NCBI RefSeq assembly: GCF_001941825.1
Contig: NZ_CP019038.1
Coordinates: 2,294,001-2,358,000, forward strand
DNA length: 64,000 nt
DNA from: Massilia putida
GTDB taxonomy: Bacteria > Pseudomonadota > Gammaproteobacteria > Burkholderiales > Burkholderiaceae_D
Reading direction: 5' to 3'
The notes beneath the pieces were generated by a model. It ran no database searches, had not been told where the DNA came from, and was given only the letters and a program-made list of their open reading frames with translations. Position numbers and translations under genes: made by a program. The first letter of the stretch is position 1. Every line of letters starts with the position of its first letter. Below, piece by piece: positions 17,014-25,866 of the stretch.

Positions 17014-18633
17014 TTACGGCCGGTAGCCCGGGATCGCCGCCTCGTCGACGAAGTCGATCTGCGACGAATCCAGGTTCTTGCGGGCGAATTTCAGGTAGAC
17101 CTTCTGGCGCACGAAGATGTCGAACAGGTCCGGGTCGATGTGGCCGTTGAGAGCGAACTTGCCCAGGATGTGCAGCGATTCGGACAGCGTCTTGCCCTTT
17201 TTATACGGGCGGTCGCGCGCCGTCAGGGCCTCGAAGATGTCGGCGATGGCCATCACGCGCGCCGGCACGGACATCTGCTCGCGCGTGAGGCCGCGCGGAT
17301 AACCCTTGCCGTCCATGCGCTCGTGGTGGCCGCCCGCATATTCCGGCACGTTTTTCAGGTGCTTGGGCCACGGCAGCGATTCGAGCATGCGGATCGTGAC
17401 GACGATGTGGTTGTTGATGATCTTGCGCTCGTCGTCGTTCAGCGTCCCGAAGCGCACGGTCAGGTTGCGCACCTCGTCCTCGTCGAGCAAGTCGCGAAGG
17501 ACGCCGTCCGGCCCGGTCCAGCGGTAGGCGGCGATGCGGCGCACGCGCTCCTGGTCCTCGGGCGACATGCCTTCGCTGCCGATGTTCGCCTGGCGCAGGA
17601 AATCGCGATCGAGCCGCAGGCGCGCCTGCTCGGAGGCGAGGCGGTCGTCGAGCGCGGCATGGTCCGCGCCGGGTTCGCACTTCGCGCGCAGCGCGGTGAT
17701 TTCGGCGTCGCGCAGCAGCACCTCGAAGCGCGTGTCGATCATGTGGATGCGGTCGAAGATCGTTTCCAGCTTCGTCGCCTTGTCGACGACGTGCACCGGC
17801 GTCGTGATCTTGCCGCAGTCGTGCAGCAGGCCCGCGAGCCACAGTTCGCGGCGGTCGGCGTCGCTCATGCGGAACGGGGCCATCGGGCCGGCGGTCGTCT
17901 CGTGCACGGCCTCGGCCAGCATCATCGTCAGCTCCGGCACGAACTGGCAGTGGCGGCCCGTGTACGGCGATTTTTCGTCGATGCCGATGTTGATCAGGTT
18001 GACGAGGGCTTCCAGCAGCGCTTCCATCTGCACGACGAGCTGCTGGTTCGTGAGCGCCACGGCCGCCTGCCCCGCTAAGGCCTCGATGAAGCGCTGGTCG
18101 GTGTCGGAGAACGAACGGATCTCGCCCGTCTCCCGGTCCATGGCGTTGATCAGCTGGAGCACGCCCACCAGTTCGCCCGCGTGGTCCGTCATCGGCACCG
18201 TCAGGATGGACTTCGAGCGGTAACCGAAAGTCTGGTCGAACGAGCGCATGCCCGAAAAATTGAAGACGTCGGCCCGGTACACGTCGCCGATGTTCACGGA
18301 CTGGTGGAAGTTGGCCGCATATGCCGCCACGGACGCGAGGTTCTTGTTGCCGTATTCGTCATACAGGGGAATCGGCGGCAGGTCGATCGGATTGCCGCTC
18401 GCGCCGCCCTGGTAGATCTCCAGCGTATCGTTCAGGGAGATGTGGAAGCACAGGCTGCGTTCGTCGTTGCTGGGACGATACAGCGTGCCGCCGTCGGCGT
18501 TCGTCATGCTCTTCGCGACCTTGAGGATGCGGTCGAGGAAGGCGTCGATGTCATGACCGTCGCCGAGAGCGACGCTGACCTCGGTAAGGAGGTCGAGTCG
18601 CTCTACGATATTGGCCGGGGTGAGCTCTTGCAT
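17014..18633 (-). CDS. GAF-HD-GYP c-di-GMP phosphodiesterase
   Basis: A 539-residue cytoplasmic protein: a GAF domain (about 20-190; LTVPMTDHAGELVGVLQLIN) followed by an HD-GYP domain. The HD pair is in LLHDCGKITTP (about 269) and the GYP motif in HHERMDGKGYPRGL (about 440-447), so the catalytic residues look intact. The expected activity is hydrolysis of cyclic di-GMP. About 55 residues between HDCGK and the rest of the domain are longer than usual. The ATG at 18633 (MQELTP) is chosen; an upstream in-frame TTG at 18678 would add 15 residues. It is the first gene of the operon with the CHASE2-cyclase and is divergent from the MBL-fold gene. Confidence 0.88.
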   Translation of the reverse strand: MQELTPANIVERLDLLTEVSVALGDGHDIDAFLDRILKVAKSMTNADGGTLYRPSNDERSLCFHISLNDTLEIYQGGASGNPIDLPPIPLYDEYGNKNLASVAAYAANFHQSVNIGDVYRADVFNFSGMRSFDQTFGYRSKSILTVPMTDHAGELVGVLQLINAMDRETGEIRSFSDTDQRFIEALAGQAAVALTNQQLVVQMEALLEALVNLINIGIDEKSPYTGRHCQFVPELTMMLAEAVHETTAGPMAPFRMSDADRRELWLAGLLHDCGKITTPVHVVDKATKLETIFDRIHMIDTRFEVLLRDAEITALRAKCEPGADHAALDDRLASEQARLRLDRDFLRQANIGSEGMSPEDQERVRRIAAYRWTGPDGVLRDLLDEDEVRNLTVRFGTLNDDERKIINNHIVVTIRMLESLPWPKHLKNVPEYAGGHHERMDGKGYPRGLTREQMSVPARVMAIADIFEALTARDRPYKKGKTLSESLHILGKFALNGHIDPDLFDIFVRQKVYLKFARKNLDSSQIDFVDEAAIPGYRP

Positions 18634-18696
18634 GATCGTTTGTGTCTCGCTGAAATCCGACGTGCCTGATCGCCACAAAAATTGCCGGACCGTAAT

Positions 18697-18711
18697 TTAC
18701 ACACAGTGTAA
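18697..18711. promoter_or_regulatory. Operator-like palindrome in a divergent promoter region
   Basis: TTACACACAGTGTAA is a perfect 6-3-6 inverted repeat in the AT-richer gap between the HD-GYP gene (minus) and the MBL-fold gene (plus). Its position suits a regulator acting on one or both operons. The binding protein cannot be named from sequence. Confidence 0.4.
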
Positions 18712-18871
18712 CTTCGTTGCGCACCGCTGTACACACATCGATGTGAAATTGCAAAATTCAGATAATTGGTTACAGAATCCCGCTATCATCTGACCTATAT
18801 TGCAGCGGTGCAGGCTTGGCCGCGACGAAAAAACATACGCAGACGACGAGGCTGCGCAGCAAGGGACTTTT

Positions 18872-19774
18872 ATGAAATTCAGATTCTGGGGCGTGCGCGG
18901 CTCCATCCCGTCCCCGGGGCCGCGTACCGTGCGCTACGGCGGCAACACCACCTGCATCGAAGTGCGCGGCGACGACGGCACGCTGATCGTGCTCGACGCC
19001 GGCACGGGGATCTACGCCCTCGCCCAGGACCTGATGCGCCGCCGCGCCGAGACCGGCCTTGACGTGGATGCCAACATTTTCATCACGCACAGCCACTGGG
19101 ACCACATCCACGGCCTGCCCTTCTTCACGCCGCTGTTCGTGAAGGGCACGCGCGTGCGCCTGCACGGCGCCCACGACCACGTCACGGGCCAGGGCATCGA
19201 GCACGTGATGGGCGTGCAGCTGCAGAACAGCTACTTCCCCGTCAGCGAGGAACACATGGATGCCGCCATCGACTACCGCACGCTGGAGGTCGGCGTGCCG
19301 CACGCGGTGGGCGACGTGGTGGTGCACAACGTCGTGATGCACCACCCTGTCACGAACCTCGGCTACCGCGTCGAAAGCAACGGCCGCGCCGTGTTCTTCA
19401 CGGGCGACCACGAACCGTTCTTCAATCCGCACGCGCCGGACAGCGCGGCGTACGCGGCGGCGCAACGCGAGATTGAGCGGCGCGAACGGGAGATCGAGCA
19501 CGCGCTGGAAGGCATCGACGCGCTGATCGCCGACTGCTCGTACACGCTGGAGGAATACCCGGCCAAGCAGGGCTGGGGCCACGGCACGTTCGACGCCGCC
19601 ATCGCGCTGGCGCTCAAGGTCGGCGCGCGCAGCCTGTACTGCACCCACCACGAGCCCACCCGCTCCGACGACGAGCTCGAAGCCGTGTTGGCGGAAGCGC
19701 TGGCGCGCTGGCACGACCGCCTGAACGGCCTCGTCGTGAAACTGGCCCACGAAGGCCTGGAAGTGGAACTCTGA
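18872..19774 (+). CDS. Metallo-beta-lactamase-fold hydrolase
   Basis: A 300-residue MBL-superfamily enzyme beginning RFWGVRGSIPSPGP, a signature of a family related to PhnP and other phosphodiesterases. The metal site is H73-x-H75-x-D77-H78 in THSHWDHIHG, with further ligands in TGDHEP and CTHHEP. The start at 18872 is preferred over an in-frame ATG at 18800 because AAGGGA lies 6 bases before it and it opens directly on the conserved motif. Its stop shares one base with the start of the GspE-like gene, so the two are cotranslated. The substrate is unknown; a cyclic-nucleotide or signalling phosphodiesterase role is possible given the neighbours, but not shown. Confidence 0.82.
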   Translation: MKFRFWGVRGSIPSPGPRTVRYGGNTTCIEVRGDDGTLIVLDAGTGIYALAQDLMRRRAETGLDVDANIFITHSHWDHIHGLPFFTPLFVKGTRVRLHGAHDHVTGQGIEHVMGVQLQNSYFPVSEEHMDAAIDYRTLEVGVPHAVGDVVVHNVVMHHPVTNLGYRVESNGRAVFFTGDHEPFFNPHAPDSAAYAAAQREIERREREIEHALEGIDALIADCSYTLEEYPAKQGWGHGTFDAAIALALKVGARSLYCTHHEPTRSDDELEAVLAEALARWHDRLNGLVVKLAHEGLEVEL

Positions 19775-22155
19775 TGAACGCGGATTTCGTGGACCAGCGC
19801 AAGGGCGACCGGCGGGCGCACGACGACGCCGAGCGGCGGCTCGACTTCCAGCGCCGCCTGTTGGGCATCATCACGAAAATCCATGCCACCGCCAACCTGG
19901 ACCAGATCATGCTCGACCTGGGCCTGGATTTCTGCGACCTGTTCGACAGCGACCGCTTCACACTGTACGTCGTCACGCCGGAACAGGACGCCCTCCTCGC
20001 CAAGGTCAAGACGGGCCTGTCGTCGTTCCGCGACCTGAAGCTGCCGATCGGACCGGGGTCGGTCGCCGGGTTCGTCGCGCGCACGCGCCAGACCGTCAAC
20101 ATCGCCGACGTCTACGACGAGGCCGAGCTGAAGCGCCTGTCGCCCAACCTGCACTTCCAGCGCGGCGTCGACCAGAAGACCGGCTACCGCACGCGCGAGA
20201 TGCTGGTCGCGCCGCTGATCGACGCGAACGGCGTCCTGCTGGGCGTCATCCAGTTCATCAACCACCGCCCGAACGGCCCGTTCCCGCAACTGGCCCTGGA
20301 CGGCGTGAAGCAGTTGAGCGAGACCCTGGCCGTCGCGCTCAGCCAGCGCCTGCGCGCAGCGGTGCCGCGCGGCCGCTACGACGGCCTCGTCGCGCGCGCC
20401 CTCCTGACCCAGCAGGAACTGGAACAGGCCACGCGCCGCGCGCGCGAGCGCGACGCCGACATCGAAGACGTCCTGCTGGCCGACTTCCACCTCAAGCCCG
20501 CCCAACTGGGGCAGGCGCTGTCCGATTACGCCCGCGTGCCGTACGAACCGTTCCGCGCCGAGCGTGTGAAGCCGGTCGAGCTGCTGCGCAACCTGAAGCA
20601 GCAGTTCGCGCTCGAACACGGCTGGCTGCCGCTGGAGGACGGTCCGGACGGCCTCGTGCTGATGGCGCTGGACCCGGAACGCGTGGCCGCCAGCCACATC
20701 GCCACCCAGGTGTTCGGCCGCGCGCGCTTCGCCTGGCGCGTGACGACCCGGCACGACCTGCGCCTGACCGTCGCCCAGTTTTTCGGCGGTCCCGTCGCCG
20801 ACGATACGAGCGTCGGCGAACTGCTGTCGAACCTGGACGAGGACGGCGACACGGACGAGGATGCGGAGGGCGGCGGCGCCGAAGTCTCGGCCGCCGTCGA
20901 GAACGAGCTGGTCAAGCTGCTCAACCGGATCATCATGGAGGCGCACCGCCAGGGCGCCTCCGACATCCACATCGAACCGCAGCCGGGACGTGGCAAGACG
21001 GGCGTCCGCTTCCGCAAGGACGGCGTGCTGGTGCCGTACATCGAGATCCCGGCCAGCTACCGCAGCGCCCTTATCGCGCGCGTGAAGATCATGTGCGACC
21101 TCGACATCTCGGAACGGCGCAAGCCGCAGGACGGCAAGATCCGCTTCCGCAAATACGGCCCGCTCGACATCGAGCTGCGCGTGGCGACGATCCCGTCCAG
21201 CGGCGGCGTCGAGGACGTCGTGATGCGCATCCTGCAGGCCGGCGAACCGATCCCGCTCGACAAGCTGGGGATCCTGCCGCACAACCTGGAGCGCCTGAAG
21301 TCCGCCGTCGGCAAGCCCTACGGCCTGTTCTTCGTGTGCGGCCCGACCGGCTCCGGCAAGACGACGACCCTGCACTCGATCCTGGCGCACCTGAACACGC
21401 CGGAGACCAAGATCTGGACGGCCGAGGACCCGGTCGAGATCACCCAGAAGGGCCTGCGCCAGGTGCAGGTCAACCGCAAGGCGGGCCTCGATTTCGCGAC
21501 CGTCATGCGCGCCTTCCTGCGCGCCGATCCGGACGTGATCATGGTCGGCGAGATGCGCGACCGCGAGACCGTCAGCACCGGCATCGAAGCGTCGCTGACG
21601 GGCCACCTCGTGTTCTCAACGCTCCACACGAACAGCGCGCCGGAATCGGTCGTGCGCCTGCTCGACATGGGGATGGACCCGTTCAATTTTGCCGACGCCC
21701 TGCTGGGCATCCTGGCGCAGCGCCTCGCGCGCCGCCTGTGCGCCACATGCCGCCAGCCCTACCACCCGGACGACGCCGAGGTGGATGCGCTGCTCGACGA
21801 GTATTGCGAGGAATTGCGCGGCCAGGCCGCCTACCGGACCGACCCGCAGGCCGCGCGCGCGGCCGTGCTGGCCGGCTGGCGCGAACGCCACGGCGGCGCC
21901 GACGGCCGCTTTACGCTCTACCGCGCCGTCGGCTGCGCCGAGTGCAACAAGGGATACCGCGGGCGCGTCGGCCTGCATGAATTGATGCTGGGCAGCGAGC
22001 GTATCAAGCGCCTGCTGACCGAGCACGCGCGCGTGGCCGACCTGCTCGCGGCCGCGCTGGAGGACGGGATGCTGACCCTGAAAATGGACGGCATCGAGAA
22101 GATCCTGGACGGCGTTACCGACATCAAGATGGTGCGCGCCGTCTGCATCAAATAA
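19774..22155 (+). CDS. GAF-domain GspE/PulE-family secretion ATPase
   Basis: A 793-residue traffic ATPase. A GAF domain occupies about 25-205 (HATANLDQIMLDLG to LGVIQFINH), an N-terminal GspE/MshE-like domain about 210-345, and the secretion ATPase about 370-790. Walker A is CGPTGSGKTT (about 522), the Asp box is IMVGEMRDRET, and the His box is LVFSTLHTNS. A tetracysteine zinc site (CATC near 656 and CAEC near 721) is typical of GspE/PilB. No other type II secretion or type IV pilus gene is in the window, so this is an orphan ATPase with its own small-molecule or redox sensor domain. It overlaps the MBL-fold gene by one base. Confidence 0.87.
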   Translation: MNADFVDQRKGDRRAHDDAERRLDFQRRLLGIITKIHATANLDQIMLDLGLDFCDLFDSDRFTLYVVTPEQDALLAKVKTGLSSFRDLKLPIGPGSVAGFVARTRQTVNIADVYDEAELKRLSPNLHFQRGVDQKTGYRTREMLVAPLIDANGVLLGVIQFINHRPNGPFPQLALDGVKQLSETLAVALSQRLRAAVPRGRYDGLVARALLTQQELEQATRRARERDADIEDVLLADFHLKPAQLGQALSDYARVPYEPFRAERVKPVELLRNLKQQFALEHGWLPLEDGPDGLVLMALDPERVAASHIATQVFGRARFAWRVTTRHDLRLTVAQFFGGPVADDTSVGELLSNLDEDGDTDEDAEGGGAEVSAAVENELVKLLNRIIMEAHRQGASDIHIEPQPGRGKTGVRFRKDGVLVPYIEIPASYRSALIARVKIMCDLDISERRKPQDGKIRFRKYGPLDIELRVATIPSSGGVEDVVMRILQAGEPIPLDKLGILPHNLERLKSAVGKPYGLFFVCGPTGSGKTTTLHSILAHLNTPETKIWTAEDPVEITQKGLRQVQVNRKAGLDFATVMRAFLRADPDVIMVGEMRDRETVSTGIEASLTGHLVFSTLHTNSAPESVVRLLDMGMDPFNFADALLGILAQRLARRLCATCRQPYHPDDAEVDALLDEYCEELRGQAAYRTDPQAARAAVLAGWRERHGGADGRFTLYRAVGCAECNKGYRGRVGLHELMLGSERIKRLLTEHARVADLLAAALEDGMLTLKMDGIEKILDGVTDIKMVRAVCIK

Positions 22156-22192
22156 CCCATCAACGCAGATTCACGCTGAGGAGAGAATCGTA

Positions 22193-22429
22193 ATGAACCG
22201 TTTCAATTCGGCCGTCCTGGCGGCGACCGTGGTCGTGCTGTCCGGCTGCGCCGCGCAGGATCCGCAGCAACCGGGCGACAAATACCTCGACTCGAGCTAC
22301 ACGCCGACCGGCACGCTCATCCCGCGCAAGGCGCCGAGCCGCACCGACGACGTGATGGTCGTCGACAAGCAGGCGCTGGAGAACGACCGCACGACCGGCA
22401 ACGGCACCATGATCGCGCCGGCGCGCTGA
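22193..22429 (+). CDS. Small lipoprotein of unknown function
   Basis: A 78-residue protein with a short signal sequence and a lipobox VLSGC (cysteine at 19), so it should be lipidated and anchored in the envelope. The mature part is hydrophilic and has no recognised domain. GAGGAGAGAA lies upstream. It follows the GspE-like gene by 37 bp and is followed by a strong terminator, so it ends that operon. I do not recognise it; a role near the secretion ATPase is only suggested by position. Confidence 0.72.
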   Translation: MNRFNSAVLAATVVVLSGCAAQDPQQPGDKYLDSSYTPTGTLIPRKAPSRTDDVMVVDKQALENDRTTGNGTMIAPAR

Positions 22430-22445
22430 CGGACGCGGACGCGAC

Positions 22446-22480
22446 AAGGGCCGGGAGTTCGCACTCCCGGCCCTTTTTTT
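22446..22480 (+). terminator. Rho-independent terminator
   Basis: A 10-bp GC stem GGGCCGGGAG/CTCCCGGCCC (22448-22457 and 22464-22473) with loop TTCGCA, then a T-run of nine. It ends the operon of the GspE-like ATPase and small lipoprotein and lies just before the 3' end of the convergent pullulanase gene. Confidence 0.92.
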
Positions 22481-22491
22481 TTACGCCGCCA

Positions 22492-25400
22492 TCAATCGTT
22501 CGCGTTCTGCACGAACACGGCCGCCGTGCGGGCCGGGATCGCGAACGTGCCGCTGGCGGCATCGAAGCTCGACGCCTTCACGACGTCGTCGCTGCCGTTG
22601 CGCTGGATGCGGTGCAACTGCAGCTTGCGGCCCTTCAGCTCCGGGATCGCGATCGACTTCGCGACCTTGTCGACGTTGAACACGACGACGACCGCCTTGT
22701 ATTTCGCGCCAACATAGGAGCCCGGCTGCGCGCCGTCGATGCTCATCGCGACGAGGCCCGGCACCTGGTCGGGGCCCACGTTGTGGAACTTCAGGCGGTC
22801 GATCACGTCCTGGGCCGTGCGCAGGCGGAACAGCGTGCTGTCGGCGCGGATCGCGAGGAAGTCTTCGAACGCATTCTTCGCCGCCACGATCGCGCGCGTG
22901 TCCGGCTTGATCAGCGGGTTGGTGAGGATCGGCGACATCAACCCCCAGTTGTCCTGGTTCGAACCGGCCATCGGCAGGCCGACGCCGAAGTTGTTCGACG
23001 CGTAGCTGTAATCCAGCTTGTTGAACCAGTCGCCCGCGTTATAGCTGTCGCGGTCGAGCGATTTCGAGCGCAGGATTTCCTGGCCGGCGTGGAAGAACGG
23101 GATACCCTGCGCCAGGACGTTGATCGCCGCGCCAAGGGTCTGCACGCGCACGCGGTCGGCGAGCGGCGTCGATTGCGGCAGTTTATAGGCGTTGATGTCG
23201 AACAGCGTCTGGTTGTCGTGCGCCTCGACGTAGTTGATCGTCTCGGACGGATTCGCCGCGAAGCCGGCCTGCTGGCCGAAGTAGTCGATCTGGGCGTTCG
23301 TGCGCACGCTGCCGAAACGGTCCGTGAAGCGGTAGTCGCGCAGCGTGCCGGACAGCGCGACGCGCGCGAGGTCCGCGAGACGCAGCGCATCGTCGCGGGT
23401 CTGCGTCGACAGCGCGTTCGGGTCAAGGTAGGCGCCATTGATGAAGCCCTGCTGGCTGATGAGCCACTGGCCGCCGTCGCAGCAGCCGCCGCCGCGCACC
23501 GTATCGCGCATGCGGTCGTTGAACGAGCCGATGCCGGTGCCCGCCATGTTCGCCTGGCGCGCCTGCACGAAGCGGGCGTCGTTCGCCACGCTGCCGAAGT
23601 TCCACGCTTCGCCGTACAGGTAGATGTCGCGGCCCGCGGCCTGGTTGACGCTCGCATGCAGGCGTTTCAGCAGGTCCAGCGGCGTGAAGCCCATGATGTC
23701 GAAGCGGAAGCTGTCGACCTTGTACTGGCGCGCCCACAGCGACACGGAATCGATCATCAGCTTGCCCATCATGGCGTTCTCCTGCGCGGTGTCGGCGCAG
23801 CAGCTGTCGTTCAGGATGTGGCCGTCGCTGCCCAGACGGTAGTAATACGTGGGCACGATGCGGTCGAGGACCGACAGCGGGCCTTGCTGCGACTGGCTCG
23901 TGTGGTTGTACACGACGTCCATCGTCACGCGCAGGCCGGCTTCGTGCAGCGCCTGCACCATCGCGCGGAACTCGCGCACGCGCACGGCGCCGTCGTCCGC
24001 ATCCGTCGCGTAGCTGCCCTCCGGCGCGTCGTAGTGGACCGGGTCGTAGCCCCAGTTGAAGCAGTCGGTGTCCGCGACGGCGGCAACGGCGGCCTGCTGC
24101 GCGGTCGAATCGGCGGCCGCGGCCGGAATCGTCGGCGTCACGCAGCCCTTCTCGTTGACGCTGGCGAAGTCGAAGCTCGGCAGCAGGTGCACGTGCGTCA
24201 TGCCCGCCTTCTGCAGCGATTTCAAGTGGCGCATGCCGTCCGAATTCCCGTCCGTGAAGGCCAGGTATTTGCCGCGGTGGGCGGTGGGGACGGTGGCGTC
24301 GGAAGCCGAGAAGTCGCGGATGTGCAGCTCGTACAGCGCGATGTCGGTCGGCGCGTCGAGCTTCGGAATGCGCTGGTCGTCCCAGCCGGCCGGCTTGAGC
24401 TGCGCGCTGTCGAGGTTCGCGGCGAAGCTGCGCGCGCTGTTGGCCGAGAGGCTCAGCGAATACGGATCGGTGACGGTATTCGTCACGATCTTGTTGTCCG
24501 CCCAGCGCGACAGCACCTCTACCTTGTACGTGTAGTAGGCACGGTTCGCCAGTTGCGGATCGGTGGACGCGTAGGTCCATACGCCGCTGGCCGCGTCGCG
24601 CGTCATCGGGACCGTCGTCGGCGTCGCCGCGTTCGCGCCGGCGTACAGGTTCAGCGCGACGGATTTCGCCGTCGGCGCCCACACGCGGAACGTCGCGAGG
24701 CCGTTCCGGTCGAACGACACGCCCAGTTGCGCCTGGGCCGCCTTCGCGGCAAACAGGTCGTCCAGCAGGCCGGCCATCTGCAGCGACGTCACCTGCACCA
24801 GGTTGCCGGCGCCGTCGTACTGGGCGATGGCGAACTGGCCGCTGACCATGGACGCCACCTTGGCCGCGTCAAGCGCGGACAGGCTCAGGCCCGTGGCGCC
24901 GGCCAGGTGCGGGTATTTCTGGCGGATCGCGTCCGGCAGCGCGGCCACGGTCAGGTCGAAGGCGCCGTCCGCGCCGGACAGGCCGAGCGCCCCGCCCGGC
25001 GTCGGCGCGAGGCCGCCGTTCTCGGCGTAGAACAGTTTATAGCGGCCGTTCGCGGGCACGCCCGGCCAAGCCAGGGTCGCGCCGGTCAGCCAGTGCGCGT
25101 TGGCGAAGGCCAGATTGCCGTAGCTGAGCGCGGGCTGGCTCGCGTAGACGGTGCAGTCGCCCTCCAGCATCCAGATCTCCTGGCCTTTCGTGGCGACGTC
25201 CGCGTTCAGGTCGGCGTGCTGGTCGGCGCCGCAATTCTTCGTGCCGTTGCCGTCCGTGACGAGGAACCAGATCGCGCTTTTTCCGGCCGCCAGCGGGATG
25301 TCGACATAGCCGCCGAAGCCGTCGCTGTTCGTCATCATGAAGCGGTCGGCGATCCACGCCGAGCTGGGATGCTGCGGGCCGTCCCAGGAATACACGCCCC

Positions 25401-25617
25401 ACTGGGCCGTATCGTTCTGGACGCGGTGGAAGTGCATGCGGATACTGCCCGGCGCGACCGGCGTGGCGGCTGCCGAGGTGCCGGTCGCGAGCAGCCGGGT
25501 GCCCGACTGGGTGGCCTGCTGCGCCGGATCGCCGGCGCCGCAACCGGCCAGCAGCAGGCTGGCGCAAGCGGCCACGGCGACGCTCAACCGTGAAGTCAAA
25601 CTACGTCTGAATATCAT
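22492..25617 (-). CDS. pulA: Lipoprotein pullulanase-type alpha-1,6-glucosidase (GH13)
   Basis: A 1041-residue surface or periplasmic starch-debranching enzyme that cleaves alpha-1,6 bonds of pullulan, amylopectin or glycogen. A lipobox LLLAGC (cysteine at 26) shows lipid anchoring. A CBM41-like starch-binding module follows (about 55-165; RMHFHRVQNDTAQWGVYSWDG region), then a CBM48-like module (about 300-390) and the GH13 barrel. The pullulanase motif appears as FNWGYDP (about 520). The catalytic set is VVYNHT, FRFDIMG (nucleophile D about 638), YGEAWN (acid E about 668) and VEAHDNQ (about 799). GAGGGGA precedes the ATG. No other starch gene is adjacent. Confidence 0.92.
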   Translation of the reverse strand: MIFRRSLTSRLSVAVAACASLLLAGCGAGDPAQQATQSGTRLLATGTSAAATPVAPGSIRMHFHRVQNDTAQWGVYSWDGPQHPSSAWIADRFMMTNSDGFGGYVDIPLAAGKSAIWFLVTDGNGTKNCGADQHADLNADVATKGQEIWMLEGDCTVYASQPALSYGNLAFANAHWLTGATLAWPGVPANGRYKLFYAENGGLAPTPGGALGLSGADGAFDLTVAALPDAIRQKYPHLAGATGLSLSALDAAKVASMVSGQFAIAQYDGAGNLVQVTSLQMAGLLDDLFAAKAAQAQLGVSFDRNGLATFRVWAPTAKSVALNLYAGANAATPTTVPMTRDAASGVWTYASTDPQLANRAYYTYKVEVLSRWADNKIVTNTVTDPYSLSLSANSARSFAANLDSAQLKPAGWDDQRIPKLDAPTDIALYELHIRDFSASDATVPTAHRGKYLAFTDGNSDGMRHLKSLQKAGMTHVHLLPSFDFASVNEKGCVTPTIPAAAADSTAQQAAVAAVADTDCFNWGYDPVHYDAPEGSYATDADDGAVRVREFRAMVQALHEAGLRVTMDVVYNHTSQSQQGPLSVLDRIVPTYYYRLGSDGHILNDSCCADTAQENAMMGKLMIDSVSLWARQYKVDSFRFDIMGFTPLDLLKRLHASVNQAAGRDIYLYGEAWNFGSVANDARFVQARQANMAGTGIGSFNDRMRDTVRGGGCCDGGQWLISQQGFINGAYLDPNALSTQTRDDALRLADLARVALSGTLRDYRFTDRFGSVRTNAQIDYFGQQAGFAANPSETINYVEAHDNQTLFDINAYKLPQSTPLADRVRVQTLGAAINVLAQGIPFFHAGQEILRSKSLDRDSYNAGDWFNKLDYSYASNNFGVGLPMAGSNQDNWGLMSPILTNPLIKPDTRAIVAAKNAFEDFLAIRADSTLFRLRTAQDVIDRLKFHNVGPDQVPGLVAMSIDGAQPGSYVGAKYKAVVVVFNVDKVAKSIAIPELKGRKLQLHRIQRNGSDDVVKASSFDAASGTFAIPARTAAVFVQNAND

Positions 25618-25747
25618 ATTGTCCCCTCTTCATTCTTATTCTGATCGGCGGGCGTGGCCCCGGCGGCAACGCTGGCCGACGATCGCATGTAATATTACTA
25701 CAGTGTTAGTAAAAATGAACAAGGAACACGCAAGTGTGGCAAAAAAC

Positions 25748-25807
25748 AAACCGGGGTCAGAGCCCGATTTTGGGCAATTTCCAAAAACCGGGCTCTGACC
25801 CCGGTTT
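25748..25807. repeat. GGGGTCAGAGCCC palindromic repeat
   Basis: A perfect 19-bp inverted repeat (AAACCGGGGTCAGAGCCCG and its complement) with a 22-base spacer, in the gap between the pullulanase and pit genes. The inner flank CAATTTCCAAAAACCGG is itself mirrored after the second arm. The same core recurs at 40789, 43626, 43735 and, as a variant, 51269. Confidence 0.85.
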
Positions 25808-25823
25808 TTGGAAATTGGCAAAA

Positions 25824-25847
25824 AAAAGCAGCCCGGAGGCTGCTTTT
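25824..25847 (-). terminator. Terminator of the pit operon
   Basis: AAAAGCAGCC and GGCTGCTTTT form a stem with loop CGGA. On the minus strand it is followed by a T-run, 20 bp after the pit stop codon. Confidence 0.85.
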
Positions 25848-25866
25848 CGTTCGACGCGTCGTGCGC

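Noticed and set aside
22612..25593. Long plus-strand frame opposite the pullulanase gene
   Set aside because: Codon-composition shadow; the minus strand carries all GH13 motifs and a lipobox.
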